A DNA stretch of 8,867 nucleotides, from NCBI GenBank assembly GCA_017632695.1, contig JAGBQS010000003.1, positions 1 through 8,867 of the forward strand, read 5' to 3'. Made by a program: the position numbers and the translations under genes. The stretch is from Bacteroidales bacterium (GTDB lineage Bacteria; Bacteroidota; Bacteroidia; Bacteroidales; UBA3663). Positions 5,024 to 8,867 of the stretch are shown here, piece after piece. Positions within the stretch are counted from its first letter, which is position 1, and every line of letters starts with the position of its first letter. A model generated the notes under the pieces. It made no database searches. It was not told where the DNA came from and worked only from the letters and a program-made list of their open reading frames with translations.

Positions 5024-7837
5024 ATGAAGAAGTTACTTTCTCTCCCTCCTAATCTTGTTGCTTGTTTTCATGACGTGACGCATAGCAGTCGCCAGGAATG
5101 GTTTTGCACGAACGATCCCATCGGACAGAAATTAGGATCGGGAGGAGGAACGACCTGGACCGTACAGGAAGCTCGCCGAAGCCACTTCATCGAACCCGGA
5201 GAACGATGCATCATCGTACATGCCGGCGGTCAGAGCCGCCGTCTGCCAGCCTATGCTCCATCCGGGAAAATACTGACTCCGATACCGGTCTTCCGATGGA
5301 AACGCGGACAGAAACTGAGCCAGAACCTGATTGACCTGCAATTGCCGTTATACGAAAAGATCATGCAGAAGGCTCCAAGCAGTCTTACCACCATGATTGT
5401 GAGCGGAGATGTTCTGATTCGGGCAAACAAACCGTTACAGGACATTCCCGAAGCAGATGTTGTCTGCTACGGTCTTTGGGTAGATTCCTCGTTGGCGAAA
5501 AATCATGGAATATTTGTTTCATCAAGACAGACGCCGGACGTTCTGGATCACATGCTCCAAAAGCCATCGGTTGAAACATTGAGCAGTCTGATGCGCGACA
5601 ATCTTTTCCTGATGGATATCGGCATCTGGCTTCTCTCCGACCGTGCCTTGGACCTTTTGATGAAACGTTCTGCCCCTACCGCCGACAGTCATGGATACCC
5701 TGCCACCTATGATCTGTATTCGGAATTCGGTCTGACATTAGGGGCTCATCCTGTCATTGCTGATCCGGAACTGAACAAACTGTCGGTTGCCATCCTGCCG
5801 TTGCCCGGCGGTGAATTCCATCACTACGGCACCTCTCCGGAAATGATTTCTTCGACCTTGGCCATACAGAATTCGGTTATCGACCAACGCGAAATCATGC
5901 ACCACGATACCAAACCGCACCCGAGCATATTTGTGCAGAATGCCATAATCGGTATTAAGCTGAGACCCGACAATACCAATGTATGGATTGAAAACAGCTG
6001 TATCGGACCGAAGTGGACGCTTAGCAGTAACAATATTGTAACCGGTGTGCCAGAAAACGACTGGGCGATTGGTTTGGAGAAGAACCAATGCGTAGATATT
6101 GTGCCCATTGATGATACCGGCTATGTGGCTCGTCCTTATGGTTTCTGCGAACCGCACAATCCCGAATTGCTGTCCCGATGCGGATATGCCGACTGCCGGA
6201 ATCCGCAGACAGATGCCAGAATTTATCCGGTTGTAAAAACAACGGAAGAACTGGGCAAGGTATTAAAATGGATGTTAGGCGAAGGTGTTTCCGATGACGG
6301 TAATAATGCTGTTCCAACTGCCGATTATCAGGAAGGCAAACAGATTTGGGAGCAGGCACGGAAACTCTCGGCCGACGAGATTTCCGCCTATGCCAACCTG
6401 AAGCGTCTTACCGACCAACGTACAGCTTTTCGGGCACAAAACTGGCCTGTACTGGCCAAGAATCATGAACGGAGTGTATTCTATCAGATAAACCTCGATG
6501 ATGCCGCCCAAGAATTCGCGACATTCGGATTACCTACACCGGAACCTCTTTCCGACACTTCTCCGTTGCTTACACAGATCAGAGACTCGATGTTCCGCGC
6601 GCGGCTGTTGACGCTTAAGGGCGATGAACAAAACGCAGCACAATTCGAGGCAAAGGCTTTTGCTACCATGCGCGAAGGTCTGACGGCTACCGCACGTCAG
6701 TCGCTATTGCCCCACCTGAATGTGTTTGCCGACCAGATTGTATGGAGCCGCAGTCCGGTTCGTATCGATTTGGCTGGCGGTTGGACCGATACGCCACCAT
6801 ACAGCCTTATGGAGGGTGGAAACGTTGTAAACATTGCCATCGAACTGAACGGACAGCCTCCGCTGCAGGTTTATATCCGTCCTTCGAAAGATTATAAAGT
6901 AACACTCCGCAGCATTGATCTGGGAGCCTCTGAGACAGTATCAACTTTCGAGGAGTTGGCAGACGTCAACCACGTAGGTTCTCCTTTCTCCATTCCCAAA
7001 GCGGCTTTGGTATTAGCCGGATTCAATCCGCAGTTCTGCCAGCAGCAATACCCTTCACTTGAAGACCAGCTGAAGGATTTCGGATCGGGCATCGAAATGA
7101 CAATGCTTTCTGCCATCCCGGCGGGTTCCGGTTTGGGTACTTCAAGTATTCTGGCTTCGACGGTCTTGGGTGCCGTTAACGAATTCTGCGGATTAGGTTG
7201 GGACCGATACGAAATCTCGAACCGCACATTGGTACTCGAACAACTGCTCACCACCGGTGGCGGTTGGCAGGATCAGTACGGAGGCGTCATGCAAGGCGTG
7301 AAGTTACTTCAGACACAGCCTGGCTGGCATCAGCAACCACTCATCCGATGGCTTCCGGATTCTCTGTTCACCGCTCCCGAATACCAGAAACTGCACCTTC
7401 TTTATTACACGGGCATTACCCGTACCGCCAAAGGAATTCTGGCAGAAATCGTCCGTGGCATGTTCCTGAATTCATCGTCTCATCTCGAGCTGTTAGCCGA
7501 GATGAAGCAGCATGCGCTTGATCTGTACGATGCCATCCAACGCAACGATTTCCAATTGATGGGCTCCCTGATAGCCAAGACCTGGCAACAGAACCAGGCG
7601 CTCGACAGCGGAACGAACCCTGCAGGCGTCCAGGCTATTACCCGCCAGATTGAAGACCTCTGCCTGGGATACAAGTTACCCGGAGCCGGTGGCGGCGGTT
7701 ATCTGTATATGGTTGCCAAAGACGAAGAAGCGGCTGCACGCATCAAGAATATCCTGTCGGCCAATCCGCTGAACAACAAAGCTCGTTTTGTCAACATGAG
7801 CCTGTCCCAGAAAGGTCTGGAAATAAGTAAAAGCTAA
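5024..7837 (+). CDS. fkp: Bifunctional L-fucokinase / L-fucose-1-phosphate guanylyltransferase
   Basis: 937 residues, close to the roughly 950 of B. fragilis Fkp. It phosphorylates L-fucose with ATP and then joins fucose-1-phosphate to GTP, giving GDP-L-fucose for fucosylation of capsule and glycoproteins. The N-terminal half is the pyrophosphorylase: HAGGQSRRLP (66-75), SGKILTPIP (80-88) with Lys82 of the nucleotide-binding loop, ASGDV-like VSGDV (126-130), then a left-handed helix-like region around 275-345 (VQNAIIG, IENSCIGPKW, ITGVPENDW-like). The C-terminal third is a GHMP kinase: motif 1 RSPVRIDLAGGWTDTPP (576-592), motif 2 IPAGSGLGTSS (698-708), GGGWQDQYGG (745-754) with Asp750 as likely catalytic base, and motif 3 KLPGAGGGGY (884-893). 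All key motifs are present. The ATG at 5024 is chosen because MKKLLSLPPNLV matches the family start. It follows the structured RNA and has no clear promoter of its own, so readthrough control is possible. A cytoplasmic enzyme. Confidence 0.98.
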   Translation: MKKLLSLPPNLVACFHDVTHSSRQEWFCTNDPIGQKLGSGGGTTWTVQEARRSHFIEPGERCIIVHAGGQSRRLPAYAPSGKILTPIPVFRWKRGQKLSQNLIDLQLPLYEKIMQKAPSSLTTMIVSGDVLIRANKPLQDIPEADVVCYGLWVDSSLAKNHGIFVSSRQTPDVLDHMLQKPSVETLSSLMRDNLFLMDIGIWLLSDRALDLLMKRSAPTADSHGYPATYDLYSEFGLTLGAHPVIADPELNKLSVAILPLPGGEFHHYGTSPEMISSTLAIQNSVIDQREIMHHDTKPHPSIFVQNAIIGIKLRPDNTNVWIENSCIGPKWTLSSNNIVTGVPENDWAIGLEKNQCVDIVPIDDTGYVARPYGFCEPHNPELLSRCGYADCRNPQTDARIYPVVKTTEELGKVLKWMLGEGVSDDGNNAVPTADYQEGKQIWEQARKLSADEISAYANLKRLTDQRTAFRAQNWPVLAKNHERSVFYQINLDDAAQEFATFGLPTPEPLSDTSPLLTQIRDSMFRARLLTLKGDEQNAAQFEAKAFATMREGLTATARQSLLPHLNVFADQIVWSRSPVRIDLAGGWTDTPPYSLMEGGNVVNIAIELNGQPPLQVYIRPSKDYKVTLRSIDLGASETVSTFEELADVNHVGSPFSIPKAALVLAGFNPQFCQQQYPSLEDQLKDFGSGIEMTMLSAIPAGSGLGTSSILASTVLGAVNEFCGLGWDRYEISNRTLVLEQLLTTGGGWQDQYGGVMQGVKLLQTQPGWHQQPLIRWLPDSLFTAPEYQKLHLLYYTGITRTAKGILAEIVRGMFLNSSSHLELLAEMKQHALDLYDAIQRNDFQLMGSLIAKTWQQNQALDSGTNPAGVQAITRQIEDLCLGYKLPGAGGGGYLYMVAKDEEAAARIKNILSANPLNNKARFVNMSLSQKGLEISKS

Positions 7838-7870
7838 CGATTTATAATGGTTTATAACTTTAACACAGTT

Positions 7871-8656
7871 ATGAAAAAGATTCTCTTTGTAATTTCTCTC
7901 TTTACTCTTCTGTTTGCAGGAACAGCATACTGCCAGCAATCGGAATACAAGCGTTCAATTACAAGCCTGCTGGTATGCGAAGGAAAAATGAAGGTTCTGG
8001 TTGAACAGTTCCGTCCTTTGCTCTTCGATTACACCCGGGAACTCTATCCCAGTCTTGACAAGCAAGCCAAAGACGATTATACGAACCGCTATCTGAATAC
8101 CAAATTCCTGCACGACGTGACGGTTTTCGCCATGCCTTTCTACGAGGAATCCGGTGTAACCCTCGAAGACATGACCTTCCTGATTGAACGCTATCAGAAT
8201 GACGGTCTTTCAGCCGTAAAGGCCGTGGAACAGTTGAACAGCGTAGAAAACATCAGAGCCTTCGATGTGAAGACTTACGAACAGATGCGGGCAATAGCCG
8301 CCGGCAAAGAGCCGGTCTATACGCCGGAGGCAAACTGTCCGGAAAGCTACAAGAAACTGTTCTGGGAATTCTGGGAAGCGATGGATATGGATCAGAACAT
8401 CCGCTATATTTATTCGGCATGGGGAGACGGCAACGAAGCCTCTCTCTGCTATCTGGGCAAAGAGGTGCCTGTACTATATCTGAATGCTGCCTGCCAGACA
8501 GTACCGGAAGTTCACCTCCGCTACTTTATCAATCTGGGCAAACAGGACTGCGGACAACACGCAAGAGCAGCAAAACTGGCATTTACTACCGATTTCGCTG
8601 CCCTGCGCAATAATATTTTCGAATGCTATAAAGTCTGGTTAGCAGGGAAATTATAA
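7871..8656 (+). CDS. Exported protein of unknown function, six cysteines, weakly DUF2059-like N-terminal half
   Basis: 261 residues from the ATG at 7871. An in-frame ATG at 7847 is possible, but the later start gives a clean signal peptide: MKK, a hydrophobic core to about residue 16, then AGTAYC and cleavage near 19-21. The residue before Cys21 is Tyr, so a lipobox is not supported; the product should be periplasmic or released. Residues about 28-122 are helical, with a stretch FAMPFYEESGVTLEDMTFL (86-104) that recalls the DUF2059 pattern (a Y/F-rich helix followed by T-x-E-x-L); this is a weak resemblance by eye. The second half (150-261) holds five of the six cysteines outside the signal (36, 156, 193, 208, 227, 252), possibly disulfide-bonded, and many Tyr/Trp. 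It starts 33 nt after fkp with no terminator between, so it is probably cotranscribed, but no functional link to fucose is known. The true family is not recognised. Confidence 0.85.
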   Translation: MKKILFVISLFTLLFAGTAYCQQSEYKRSITSLLVCEGKMKVLVEQFRPLLFDYTRELYPSLDKQAKDDYTNRYLNTKFLHDVTVFAMPFYEESGVTLEDMTFLIERYQNDGLSAVKAVEQLNSVENIRAFDVKTYEQMRAIAAGKEPVYTPEANCPESYKKLFWEFWEAMDMDQNIRYIYSAWGDGNEASLCYLGKEVPVLYLNAACQTVPEVHLRYFINLGKQDCGQHARAAKLAFTTDFAALRNNIFECYKVWLAGKL

Positions 8657-8867
8657 TCACTCAAAATGCAAAACAAACACTGATTCGTACGAGCCTGAAG
8701 CCCAGTATGGCTGAGCTGAAGGTCCGTTCAAATCGGTTGTATTCACCTTGTTGCGAACGGCTGGAATGACGCGCAGTAAGGACAGACCCGTTTCGGGTAA
8801 CTGATACAAAATATGATCGCGTCCATCACGTGGTGTATATACTCCGATATAATCATCTGAAGCCTTA
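8657..8867 (-). CDS. C-terminal part of an unidentified protein, 5' end outside the window
   Basis: The minus strand is open for 69 codons from the right edge to a TGA (complement of 8657-8659), while the other frames here contain stops. The visible part includes SDDYIGVYTPRDGRDHILY and ends SYESVFVLHFE. The mix of charged, glycine and aromatic residues looks like a folded protein with beta strands near the end; no family is recognised and no membrane segment is seen. It points toward the fkp operon, and its stop codon directly abuts the stop of the preceding plus-strand gene with no base between. The open length alone is modest evidence, so the call rests also on the composition and the tail-to-tail fit. 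Confidence 0.65.
   Translation of the reverse strand, partial: KASDDYIGVYTPRDGRDHILYQLPETGLSLLRVIPAVRNKVNTTDLNGPSAQPYWASGSYESVFVLHFE

Noticed and set aside
7838..7870. AT-rich TTTATAATGGTTTATAACTT as a separate promoter for the exported protein
   Set aside because: It has no TAnnTTTG and no -33 element; close spacing to fkp makes cotranscription simpler.

Overview
The window looks like chromosomal DNA from a Bacteroidales bacterium (Bacteroides/Parabacteroides-like; the genus cannot be fixed). The strongest clue is a full-length bifunctional L-fucokinase/GDP-fucose pyrophosphorylase (Fkp), typical of gut Bacteroidales. Supporting clues are a promoter of Bacteroidetes type (TTTG, 20-nt gap, TAnnTTTG), start codons without Shine-Dalgarno sequences, and an ECF sigma factor translationally coupled to a protein with an inner-membrane helix and a C-terminal beta-barrel.

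Layout. (1) 1-1839, + strand: the 3' part of an ECF sigma factor, then, through a 4-base ATGA overlap, a 460-residue protein with the layout of the dual membrane-spanning anti-sigma factors (Dma type) of Bacteroides. (2) 1841-1882: a perfect 12-bp hairpin between convergent genes, probably a bidirectional terminator. (3) 1925-4465, - strand: a three-gene cluster transcribed ACT-domain protein, then UPF0210/'PFL family' protein, then pyrF (orotidine-5'-phosphate decarboxylase). The ACT/UPF0210 pair is widely conserved but has no firmly known function. A 9-bp inverted repeat fills the gap between the two genes. (4) 4466-5023: a long gap between divergent genes. Its right half looks like a structured RNA of about 250-270 nt with its own promoter and a terminal closing helix followed by seven T. 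It is either a free small RNA (6S-like is possible) or the leader of fkp. (5) 5024-8656, + strand: fkp and, 33 nt later, an exported six-cysteine protein with no firm family. (6) 8657-8867, - strand: the C-terminus of an unidentified gene whose stop codon abuts that of the preceding gene with no base between.

How the genes work together: the sigma/anti-sigma pair is probably an envelope-sensing switch. PyrF completes UMP synthesis. Fkp salvages free L-fucose to GDP-L-fucose for fucosylation of capsule and glycoproteins. No mobile element, CRISPR array, tRNA or rRNA was seen. The items most worth following up are the RNA upstream of fkp and the transenvelope anti-sigma protein.
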